In this document: positions 1 through 7,295 of the stretch, in pieces | Layout of the letters: every line of letters starts with the position of its first letter | Position numbering within the stretch: the first letter of the stretch is position 1 | Assembly: GCA_003152695.1 (NCBI GenBank) | Contig: PMAT01000091.1 | Span: 1 to 54,164 of the forward strand | Direction: 5' to 3' | DNA length: 54,164 nt | DNA from: Acidobacteriaceae bacterium | Lineage (GTDB): Bacteria; Acidobacteriota; Terriglobia; Terriglobales; Acidobacteriaceae | Made by a program: the position numbers and the translations under genes | The notes under the pieces: model-generated | Told to the model about the DNA's origin: nothing | Seen by the model: only the letters and a program-made list of their open reading frames with translations | Database searches by the model: none

Positions 1-60
1 GCCCCGTGAGAGGGCGGTCAATGGATCTAGGTTGAACGGAGATTTGCCGGATTCACCAGA

Positions 61-84
61 AACAAGAAAACCGCCTTCCGGCGG
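61..84 (-). terminator. Rho-independent terminator-like hairpin
   Basis: Read on the minus strand, a 5-bp GC stem (CCGCC paired with GGCGG around a GGAA loop) is followed by a T-rich run, TTTTCTTGTT. This is the classic layout of an intrinsic terminator. No convincing minus-strand gene ends here inside the window, so it may belong to the element whose end appears to lie in bases 1-344. Confidence 0.45.
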
Positions 85-299
85 CTATCTGGGGATGTGT
101 CTGACTGGATTCCTTGTGCTTCCTCGACCTCAGGGTCTTCCCATCAATGTTGCGAGTTCTGCCGTGACGCCCCACGCGGGTCGTGAGGAAACTCGTCACC
201 AATTCGTCACCAAAACTGCCCCGGATTTCGTGTTTTTTCAGGGTTACGATGTGCGGAAAAGCAAAGCGAGCAAAGGGTTTTAGGTTTACGACTTCAAAA

Positions 300-344
300 T
301 TCACACGGTGGAAGTCACAGGTTCGAATCCTGTAGCGCCCACCA
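300..344 (+). other. 3' part of a tRNA-Val(CAC) gene, candidate attachment site
   Basis: Working back from the CCA at 342-344, the sequence gives discriminator A, acceptor strand AGCGCCC (334-340), a T arm with stem ACAGG/CCTGT and loop TTCGAAT (317-333), a five-base variable loop, anticodon 3' stem GGTGG (307-311) and loop TTCACAC with anticodon CAC (302-304). The GGTGG stem and CAC anticodon fit valine. The 5' anticodon stem (expected CCACC), the D arm and the GGGCGCT acceptor strand are absent upstream, so this is not a functional tRNA. A copy running from anticodon loop to CCA is what integration of a tyrosine-recombinase element into a tRNA gene leaves at its distal end. The orientation places the element to the left of base 300. 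Confidence 0.7.
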
Positions 345-882
345 TATTTTTCAAGGGCTTACGGGGAATTTGCCCGAAAAGCCGATCCACAAACCGATCC
401 ACACAGTTCATTGAATCATCTCCGACACTTTAGCGCTGCTGGCAAGGGTGCCTGGGTGTGGGAGGAAGTGACACCATAAGCGATGAGATCGCTTTCGGCA
501 ACTGCACGGCCTGGTGCAGGCAACTCCTTCAGGAATTTGGCCGGCATATATCGCGATCAGCTTAACCATCCACGCAGTCGACTCGGCGGCCCCGAGCCGC
601 GTAATGATCAGCCGATTTGATTCCTACCCCGGCAGTCTTTGCTGCGCTTATGGCACTGATTGTTCAGAGACTTACTAAACTACCCATCCTGTCATGCCGA
701 TGAAAACCAGTGGTAAGGTTCCGGGCGCCCTTGCGGGTCCACCGCGCGCAGCGTCCTGGTGAACTGGTGGCATGACATGTTGTGGGTATGCGGAAAGCTG
801 GAATCCTTCCATTCACGAGGCACTCTCTTGGGACCTGTTGAGATCGACCTGGAGTTACACCCGTCGCTAATAGGAGTTACCG
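345..882. other. Gene-free stretch
   Basis: I see no convincing gene in this 538-base stretch. The short open frames at about 692-986 lie in both strands and three frames and resemble no family I know. Near its start the decamer CCGATCCACA occurs twice, 12 bases apart. The end supplies the ribosome-binding site (AGGAG, seven bases before the ATG at 883) for the TonB receptor, so the distal half is probably its promoter and leader, but I cannot assign a promoter. Confidence 0.4.
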
Positions 883-2897
883 ATGAGGTCCACATCCTTG
901 GCCCTGACACCCACCCTGTTTCTGGCATTTCTGTTCTCCCTGGCCGCGGGAAAAGCGAACTGCGCCGGACAGGAATCCATCCGTGATCTAGCGGAAGCGA
1001 CCCTGGAGCAACTGGGCAGCGTCAAGGTGTATAGCGCTTCCAAGCACCTGCAGGCAGCCTGCGACGCGCCTTCGTCGGTAACCGTGGTTACCGCGGACGA
1101 AATTCAGAAATACGGTTACCGCACGCTAGCCGACATCCTGAAAACGGTTCCCGGCTTCTTTGTTATGAATGACCGCAACTATAGCAGCGTCGGGGTCAGG
1201 GGATTAGCGCGGCCGGGGGACTACAACACCCGAATCTTATTGCTGGTCGATGGACACCGGCTCAATGACAACGTTTACGACGAAGCCATGGTGGGAACGG
1301 AATTTCCCATCAATATTGACTTGATCCAGCGAGTGGAGGTCATCCGTGGTCCGGTTTCATCGCTCTATGGCAGCAATGCGCTTTTTGGGGTCATCAACAT
1401 CATTACCAAGCGAGGCCGGGATATCAATGGGCTGGAACTCTCAGCCGAGGCTGCTTCGTTCAATACTTACTCGGGCACCATTACCTATGGGCGCAAACTT
1501 CGACAGCTGGAATTTCTGATTTCGAGTACGTTCTACGGGAGTCGAGGAAACAATTCGCTCTTCTTTCCCGAGTTCAATACGCCGGAGACGAATTATGGCA
1601 TTGCCAGACATGCGGACGATGACCAGGTAGGCAGTGCGCTGGCTACGATTTCCTTCCGCGATTTCACTCTGCAAGCGGTGTATGGTACTCGGGAAAAAGG
1701 CATACCGACGGCCCCTTACGGGACGATCTTCAATAACTCCGGTACTCGTACTACGGATTCCAACTCCTACATCGACTTGCGCTACCAGCACAGCTTCGGC
1801 AATTCCTGGGACGTGCTCGCCCGCACCTTCTATGACCGATACACCTACCAGGGGACTTATATCTATGCTTCGCCCCTTGACCCCTCGCAGACCAGTCCGA
1901 ACCTGGACTTTGCCGACGGCAAGTGGTGGGGGCTGAGCTGCAGGTCACCAAGACGGTCCTGCAGCGGAATCGCATCACCGCCGGAGCCGAATATCGTGAC
2001 AACCTTCGGCAAAACCAAACCAACTACGATTTCAATCCCTATTTGCTCTATCTCGATGACAAACGGCAATCGTTTGTGGGAGCCCTGTACGTGCAGGATG
2101 AGCTCACCATTTCGAAGTCTGTGGCCCTCAACGTGGGTTTTCGCTATGACTATTACAGCGCTCTCCATGCCAGTGGAGACCCCCGAGTCGCACTGATTTA
2201 CCGCCCCTGGCACCGAACCGGATTCAAGTTCATCTACGGTGAGGCTTTTCGTGTTCCTAACGTGTACGAACTGTATTACTCCGCCTCTCCCTACCTGCCC
2301 AATCCGGCCTTGGGCTCGGAGAAGATTCGCAACGCCGAGTTTATTTGGGAACAGGGGCTGGGGATCCACCTATGGTTCTCAACGTCGGCCTTCTACAGCT
2401 CGATCCAAGGCCTGATCACCCAGGAGCCGGTTGGCGATGATTTCATTTTTCGCAATCTCAAAAATGTCCGATCCAGCGGGCTGGAGGTCGAAGTCAAGGG
2501 GCAACTCTCCCAAGGGCTGGAGGCAAGGGCCAGCTACAGCTTTCAGCAAACCAAGGACACCTCTACGGGTCAGTTCCTAAGTGATTCCCCCAGAAACCTC
2601 GTCACCTTTAACCTGAGCCAGCCGCTGTGGGGGAGAAGGATGTTCGTGAGCCTGGATGCGCAATACAGAAGCCGAATCCAAACTCTCGCGGGCAGCTCGA
2701 TATCGCCTTTTACCGTGGCCAACGTTACTTTGCTGGCGCGAAACCTTGGCAAGCACATGGATTTATCCACCAGCATCTATAACTTGCTTGACAAGAAGTA
2801 CTTCGATGCACCCTCGACGGAGAACTTGCAACAGGCAATTCAGCAGGACGGGCGCAGTTTTCGGGTCAAGATGACGTGGCGTTGGGGAGAGCGGTAG
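883..2897 (+). pseudogene. TonB-dependent receptor, frameshifted
   Basis: An outer-membrane TonB-dependent receptor of about 671 residues if the frame is repaired. The N-terminus has a signal peptide (about 25 residues). A plug domain follows, with SVTVVTADEIQKYGY and, further on, VEVIRGPVSSLYGSNA, then a beta barrel ending in a C-terminal strand close to the stop. The frame breaks at the five-G run 1928-1932: with one more G, the segment ending DFADGKWWG continues directly as AELQVTK. The break is therefore either a recent mutation or a homopolymer sequencing error. The downstream YfiR-like gene starts six bases after the stop, so the genes are probably co-transcribed. The ligand is unknown. 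The start at 883 has AGGAG at good spacing. Confidence 0.8.
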
Positions 2898-2903
2898 GCT
2901 GCG

Positions 2904-3461
2904 ATGCAATGCCGGCGAAAAATTCGGGTGTGCTGGTCGGTGCTGGGCACGGTGTTATTGCTGCTGTTGCCCGGGCCGCCCTCGTCGTGTACGCAAACCG
3001 TGAGCGAATATCAGGTCAAAGCCGCTTACCTGTATAACTTTTCGAAGTTTGTCGAGTGGCCAGCCCAGGCCTTCGCCAGCCCTGTCGCACCCATCCGTCT
3101 GTGCGTGTTGAAAGAACAGGCATTTGAGTCGGAGTTGAACCAGGTCGTCAAGGGCAAGACGGTCGGAGGTCGCGCGGTGACGGTGGTTCCGGTGCAAACC
3201 GCAGAACAGTCCCTGGGGTGCCAGATCTTGTTTATCGCCTCGTCGCAAGACAAGCAGTCTCGCCAAATCATCGATACTCTGCGGAACACCAGCGTTCTGA
3301 CCGTAGGCGAATCGGAGGGTTTCCTCGAAAGAGGCGGAATCATAAATTTCGTCTTACAGGATGATCGGGTCCAGTTGCAGGTGAATCACAAGGCAGCCAC
3401 GCAGGCCGGACTTCATATTAGTTCCCGGCTGTTGAGCGTGGCCAAACTTGTAATTGAGTAG
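2904..3461 (+). CDS. YfiR/HmsC-like periplasmic protein (DUF4154)
   Basis: A 185-residue secreted protein. A hydrophobic signal segment (about residues 10-28) is followed by SEYQVKAAYLYNFSKFVEW, the hallmark start of the YfiR/DUF4154 family, and the fold continues to a terminal VNHKAATQAGLHISSRLL block. In Pseudomonas YfiR is a periplasmic repressor of the membrane diguanylate cyclase YfiN. Here the next gene also encodes a membrane GGDEF protein, starting 20 bases after this stop. The gene begins six bases after the TonB receptor stop. I infer that it relays an envelope signal to the GGDEF-EAL protein. Direct interaction is not shown by sequence. Confidence 0.85.
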   Translation: MQCRRKIRVCWSVLGTVLLLLLPGPPSSCTQTVSEYQVKAAYLYNFSKFVEWPAQAFASPVAPIRLCVLKEQAFESELNQVVKGKTVGGRAVTVVPVQTAEQSLGCQILFIASSQDKQSRQIIDTLRNTSVLTVGESEGFLERGGIINFVLQDDRVQLQVNHKAATQAGLHISSRLLSVAKLVIE

Positions 3462-3480
3462 GAGACAGGATGTCCTTGCC

Positions 3481-5997
3481 ATGAAGGCGATCCGCGACTG
3501 GTCAATCCGCCACAAACTGACCGGCCTGTTCATGGCAATGGCGTGGATTAGCACCGTGGCAATTTCTCTACCGCTGGGCCTTTTCGATTTTTGGGGAACC
3601 AGGACGACGATGGCCCGGGACCTGGAGGTTCTGGCCGATGTCCTGGCCAGGAACAGCACCGCGGCGATTACCTTCCGTGATGCCGACGCGGCGCGCGATG
3701 TTCTGCAGGCCCTGCGCGCAGAACCAAGCATCATGGCAGCCTGTGTCTATACCGAGGATGGAGAGCCCTTCGCCAAGTACGTTCGCCAAGGGGAAGATTC
3801 CAGCTTTGTTCCTCCGCCTGCGCAAGCCCAAACCACCCGCTTCGAACGGGACCGGCTTGTCCGCTTCCGCCGGATCGTGCTCTCCGGCGAAACCGTAGGC
3901 ACAATCTACATTGAATCCGATCTGCAAAGACTTAACAGCAGATTTAGGGAGGAGCGGCTGGTCTTTCTGGCGGCCTTGTTGGTCACCATGTCGCTGGCTT
4001 TTTTCCTGGCCTCGCGCTTCCAGCGGCCCATCTCGCGTCCCCTGGTGAACCTGGTGCAGACCGCCAAAGCGGTCTCTATTGCGGCTGACTACTCGGTCCG
4101 GGCCAATCTCCAAAACCAGGACGAGTTCGGGCTGCTGGTTTCCGCTTTTAACGAAATGCTGGACCAGATCGAAAAGCGGGATCGGGAGCTACGGCAATAC
4201 CGCGAGCACCTGGAGGAACAAGTCACGGCGCGGACCGCCGAGTTGTCACAGGCGGAAGAGAAATATCGGGCCATCTTCGAAGATGCGGTGGTGGGAATTT
4301 TTCAGATCACCCCCGAAGGCCGTCCTCTAAACATCAACCGCGCCTTGGCGCAAATGTATGGCTACGATTCGCCGGAGCAATTCCTGGCGGGGGTGCCGAA
4401 CATGGTGGATCAGCTATTCGTCAATCGGGAGCGGATGACGGAATTGAAACGCAGGCTGGACGCGGAGGGGGTAGTGCGCAGTGCGGAACTGGAAGCCTAT
4501 GACAAAGATCGCACCAAGAAGTGGGTGCTGGTGAATCTGCGGGCGGTGCGCGACGGCGACGGAAACCTCCTTCTCTACGAAGGCACGGTTGAAGACGTCA
4601 CTGACCGCAAAGTGGCCGAGGCACGGGTCCAATTTCTCGCCTATTACGATGCCCTTACCGGCCTGCATAATCGGACTTTTCTCCGTCAAGTCTTGGCCAA
4701 AGCGCTGGCCAGCACTCGCCGCCAGGACGACCAGAAAGTCGCAGTTTTGTTTCTCGATCTCGACCGCTTCAAAATCATCAACGATTCGCTGGGACACACG
4801 TTCGGCGATCTTCTCCTGCAACAGGTTGCCGAACGGCTCAAGCGGTGTGTCCGGGAAGAAGATACGGTGGCCCGCGGCGGCGGCGACGAATTCCTGATCG
4901 TGCTGGCCGCCCTGAAGAGTGTTACCGAAGCGACCATCGCCGCCGACCGGATCCTCAACGGCATGGCCGCTGAATTCCTGGTTGAAGATCAACGCCTCAA
5001 CGTGACTTGTAGCATCGGCATCAGTATTTTCCCGGAACATGGAATGGACGGGGAGACGCTGATCAAAAATGCCGATGCGGCCATGTATTGCGCCAAAGAG
5101 AAGGGACGCAATACCTTCCAGTTCTTCACCGAAGACATGAATACTCAGGTGGTGGAGCGGTTGACTTTGGAGAACAGCCTGCGGCTGGCGCTGGAGCGAG
5201 AAGAGCTGTTCCTGGTATATCAACCGCAGATGGAGATCGCCAGTGGAATGATCGTCGGGATGGAAGCACTCCTCCGCTGGCAGAACCCGGAACGGGGCCT
5301 GGTGTCGCCCGACAAGTTCATACGAGTGGCGGAGAGCAGCGGCCTGATCATGCCCATCGGCGAGTGGGTGCTCAGAAAAGCCTGCTCTCAGGTTCGGGAA
5401 TGGCACGACCAAGGGCTTCTGGCCGTGCCCGTGGCGGTGAATGTGTCAGCCGTTCAGTTTCGCCAAGGGGACTTTCTTACCGTCATCAAGAACGTACTGT
5501 CCGAGACCGGGCTTTCCCCTGAATACCTCGAACTGGAGCTTACCGAAAGCACTTTGCTGTCCAACGTGAACGTTATCTTCCCGATGCTTGAAGAATTGCG
5601 CACCATGGGGTTGAAACTGGCCATCGACGACTTCGGCACGGGCTACTCCAGCCTTAGCTATTTGAGGCAGTTTCCGGTTAGTAAGCTGAAGATAGACCGT
5701 TCCTTCGTGCAGGATGTGGTGCTGAATTCGGATGACGCGGCCATCACGGCTGCCATCATCAGCATGGCAAAGGGTTTGAATCTCAAGGTAATTGCAGAAG
5801 GAGTTGAAACTGCGGCACAAATGTCGTTCCTGCGAGCACATCACTGCGACCAGATTCAGGGCTACTACTTCAGCAGGCCTTTGATGGCCGACGATGTTGC
5901 CAAAAAACTGGCAGAGCAGTCCGCTTCACCCTTCCTCTACAATCCAGAAAAGCTCAATCGCCTGACGCAAAAGGCTACGCCGGTTGGCGTTCTTTAG
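3481..5997 (+). CDS. Membrane GGDEF-EAL protein with HAMP and PAS domains
   Basis: An 838-residue c-di-GMP enzyme. Order: TM1 (about 12-34), periplasmic sensor region resembling CHASE8 (35-160), TM2 (163-182), HAMP (185-237), coiled coil, PAS (about 259-380), GGDEF (about 395-555) and EAL (about 565-810). The GGDEF motif is intact at 467-471, with an RxxD inhibitory site (REED, 458-461). The EAL motif is at 595-597, and ELTES, DDFGTGYSS, KIDRSF and AEGVE are all present, so both halves could be catalytic. I chose ATG 3481. An in-frame TTG at 3454 would overlap the upstream stop. A four-codon frame (ATG 3470 to TGA 3484) overlaps the start as ATGA. Upstream YfiR-like and TonB genes suggest an envelope signal. 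Confidence 0.9.
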   Translation: MKAIRDWSIRHKLTGLFMAMAWISTVAISLPLGLFDFWGTRTTMARDLEVLADVLARNSTAAITFRDADAARDVLQALRAEPSIMAACVYTEDGEPFAKYVRQGEDSSFVPPPAQAQTTRFERDRLVRFRRIVLSGETVGTIYIESDLQRLNSRFREERLVFLAALLVTMSLAFFLASRFQRPISRPLVNLVQTAKAVSIAADYSVRANLQNQDEFGLLVSAFNEMLDQIEKRDRELRQYREHLEEQVTARTAELSQAEEKYRAIFEDAVVGIFQITPEGRPLNINRALAQMYGYDSPEQFLAGVPNMVDQLFVNRERMTELKRRLDAEGVVRSAELEAYDKDRTKKWVLVNLRAVRDGDGNLLLYEGTVEDVTDRKVAEARVQFLAYYDALTGLHNRTFLRQVLAKALASTRRQDDQKVAVLFLDLDRFKIINDSLGHTFGDLLLQQVAERLKRCVREEDTVARGGGDEFLIVLAALKSVTEATIAADRILNGMAAEFLVEDQRLNVTCSIGISIFPEHGMDGETLIKNADAAMYCAKEKGRNTFQFFTEDMNTQVVERLTLENSLRLALEREELFLVYQPQMEIASGMIVGMEALLRWQNPERGLVSPDKFIRVAESSGLIMPIGEWVLRKACSQVREWHDQGLLAVPVAVNVSAVQFRQGDFLTVIKNVLSETGLSPEYLELELTESTLLSNVNVIFPMLEELRTMGLKLAIDDFGTGYSSLSYLRQFPVSKLKIDRSFVQDVVLNSDDAAITAAIISMAKGLNLKVIAEGVETAAQMSFLRAHHCDQIQGYYFSRPLMADDVAKKLAEQSASPFLYNPEKLNRLTQKATPVGVL

Positions 5998-6214
5998 CCC
6001 ATAGAAAACGGGAATCCGTTGCCATAAGCACCATCGCAGACGATCATGGCCACCGCGGCGATGTCATCTGTGGGTGCCAGCGGGCACGTCTCCGTTTGTC
6101 TCAGCAACGACACCCGGCTTGATCCTTGACATCAACGGCTGTTTCGCGCGCGGGCGGTTCGGTTGCCTGCATCGCAGGGCGCTCAGCTACTCGATTGCGC
6201 CTCTAACATTGATC

Positions 6215-6230
6215 TGTGACGCAGATCACC
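6215..6230 (+). promoter_or_regulatory. Crp/Fnr-type binding site (TGTGA-N6-TCACC)
   Basis: TGTGACGCAGATCACC matches the Crp consensus TGTGA-N6-TCACA at nine of ten positions. Its centre lies 32-33 bases before the -35 hexamer of the promoter at 6255-6283, which puts it roughly 67 bases before the predicted start of transcription, a usual place for an activator. A near-identical site occurs at 43919-43934. Confidence 0.5.
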
Positions 6231-6254
6231 GCTTTTGTGTGACGCACTGAAGGA

Positions 6255-6283
6255 TTGTGATTGGCAATAAACAGGGCTATAAG
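6255..6283 (+). promoter_or_regulatory. Sigma-70-type promoter
   Basis: TTGTGA (6255-6260) and TATAAG (6278-6283) are separated by exactly 17 bases. Transcription would begin near 6290, about 175 bases before the small gene at 6466. Confidence 0.5.
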
Positions 6284-6288
6284 GGTTG

Positions 6289-6465
6289 CCGTTTGCCGGG
6301 TAAACGGAACCCGAGAAGGGGCTGAGAGCAGATGTTGTCTGGCAATGTGACGATTTCATCGCAAGCTTTGGCCACGGCGCTTGGCCGTGACGCCTGGACG
6401 GAAGGGAGCGCCTTGCCCGAAAGCCCCCGTGATGGCATCGGGACTGAGGTGGCGAAGGTGAAGAT
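6289..6465 (+). promoter_or_regulatory. Structured 5' leader of a small membrane-protein gene
   Basis: This 177-base leader contains several short inverted repeats: CCGTTT/AAACGG (6289-6307), GGCCA/TGGCC (6370-6386), GGCGCT/AGCGCC (6376-6412) and CCCGA/TCGGG (6416-6442). The GGCGCT half sits inside the GGCCA/TGGCC loop, so those two stems must form a pseudoknot or exclude each other, as in riboswitches. I cannot match it to a known class. A GGCTGAGAG string resembles part of the TPP element, but the rest of that motif is missing. Confidence 0.35.
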
Positions 6466-6591
6466 ATGAGGAAGCTATTAAGCTCAGTATTGTGGCCAAT
6501 ACCGGTGCTGGTTTTTGCTCCCATGGTTCTGCTTTTTGCCATGGGGGTTAGGGCGAAAAAGAAGGAGCGTCGATTACAGCAGAGCGGCTGA
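6466..6591 (+). CDS. Small single-span membrane protein, 41 residues
   Basis: A short gene: MRKLLSSVLWPIPVLVF, a continuing hydrophobic stretch to about residue 28, then a very basic tail RAKKKERRLQQSG. One transmembrane helix with a positively charged cytoplasmic C-terminus is likely. A purine-rich GAAGGTGAAG precedes the ATG as a weak ribosome-binding site. The dedicated promoter, Crp-like site and long leader upstream argue that it is a real gene. I recognise no family and assign no function. Confidence 0.5.
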   Translation: MRKLLSSVLWPIPVLVFAPMVLLFAMGVRAKKKERRLQQSG

Positions 6592-6778
6592 CGGCGGAAC
6601 GACTGGAGGAACTGCTGCCTCTTTGGTGACAGGGAACCGCCCGTGTCACCCGTGGTCGCTCAGCGCAGGGGTCCGTTCGCTCTGGACGAGCACCCCTCCC
6701 GGCTGTGGTTCTGCCCGGAGAATGGGTGCCCTTGACGAAATCGACGAGGAAATCGACGAACGTAAGCAACAGCCGCCT

Positions 6779-7012
6779 TTACGCGAGCGCCGCCTTGCTC
6801 CCGCCTTCCGTATCCTGTGCTTCAGCCGCAGCAGCGGATTTCTTGCCAAATATTTCGGCTTCCGCTTCGAGCCAATCCTCGGAGTCATGACCGTGTTCAC
6901 AGCCCCGTTTCTCGTAAAGCTGATACGCACGTACACGAATTAGCTCCTCGGTCAATTCGAGCGAGCCTTCGTCCGGCTTCGCGGTTGAAACGCTTGCAGT
7001 TTTGTCTCGCAT
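6779..7012 (-). CDS. DUF2934 protein
   Basis: A 77-residue protein carrying the DUF2934 signature: RVRAYQLYEKRGCEHGH followed by EDWLEAEAEI. The family is small, cytoplasmic and common in Acidobacteria and Proteobacteria, with no known function. I chose the ATG at 7012 because AGGAGG lies seven bases upstream on the minus strand; an earlier in-frame ATG (7042) has no such site. Its promoter region is shared, divergently, with trpE. The 187 bases beyond its stop, up to the small membrane gene, show no further gene. Confidence 0.85.
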   Translation of the reverse strand: MRDKTASVSTAKPDEGSLELTEELIRVRAYQLYEKRGCEHGHDSEDWLEAEAEIFGKKSAAAAEAQDTEGGSKAALA

Positions 7013-7197
7013 GGTAAACCTCCTGCCTCGTTGACGACGCAATGCAAGGTTGAGAAATGGGCCCGACTCTGGAGAGGTGCGCGATGCACAGACTTGCGTC
7101 CGTGCTTTGTATTTATGTTCTCACTATTTTTTGCGAAAGTCAGTGACAATTGTGACGGCCACTGGGCAACGCGCCCCGTATTGGCTCCGCGATGCGC

Positions 7198-7233
7198 GGG
7201 TGCCCCACGCAAGCTTCTTTTGTTTGGCTGGGA
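7198..7233 (-). repeat. Dispersed GTGGGGCACCC repeat, copy 1
   Basis: Read on the minus strand this has CCCAGCCAAACAAAAGAAG, then CTTGC and GTGGGGCACCC. The same arrangement (CCCA-CCAA-CAAAA-AGCTTG ... GTGGGGCACCC) occurs inside queA at 14841-14900, so it is a member of an imperfectly palindromic dispersed repeat. It ends three bases before the putative -35 box of trpE. Confidence 0.5.
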
Positions 7234-7236
7234 TGG

Positions 7237-7264
7237 TTTGGACTTCGCGATGCTCCCGTATAAT
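7237..7264 (+). promoter_or_regulatory. Putative trpE promoter
   Basis: A perfect TATAAT (7259-7264) with TTTGGA 16 bases upstream (7237-7242). Transcription would start near 7271 and leave a leader of about 25 bases before the ATG at 7296, too short for a trp attenuator. Confidence 0.45.
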
Positions 7265-7295
7265 CCCAATAACCTCAGCAACTCGCGCACATCAC

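Noticed and set aside
53-304. A minus-strand open frame of 83 residues at the left end
   Set aside because: It runs through the terminator-like hairpin at 61-84 and shows no family resemblance.
692-986. Short open frames before the TonB receptor, both strands
   Set aside because: No ribosome-binding site, no homology, and mutually overlapping.
4414-5412. A 332-residue minus-strand open frame opposite the GGDEF-EAL gene
   Set aside because: It is an antisense shadow of a conserved domain protein and contains no known motif.
6310-6340. GGCTGAGAG in the leader as a TPP riboswitch
   Set aside because: The other conserved TPP parts, above all CCUGAUCUGG, are missing, and the downstream gene is unrelated to thiamine.
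6289-6465. c-di-GMP (GEMM) or molybdenum-cofactor riboswitch in the leader
   Set aside because: GGCCGTGAC resembles part of the Moco motif, but the remaining conserved blocks do not line up; GEMM tetraloop-receptor sequences are absent.
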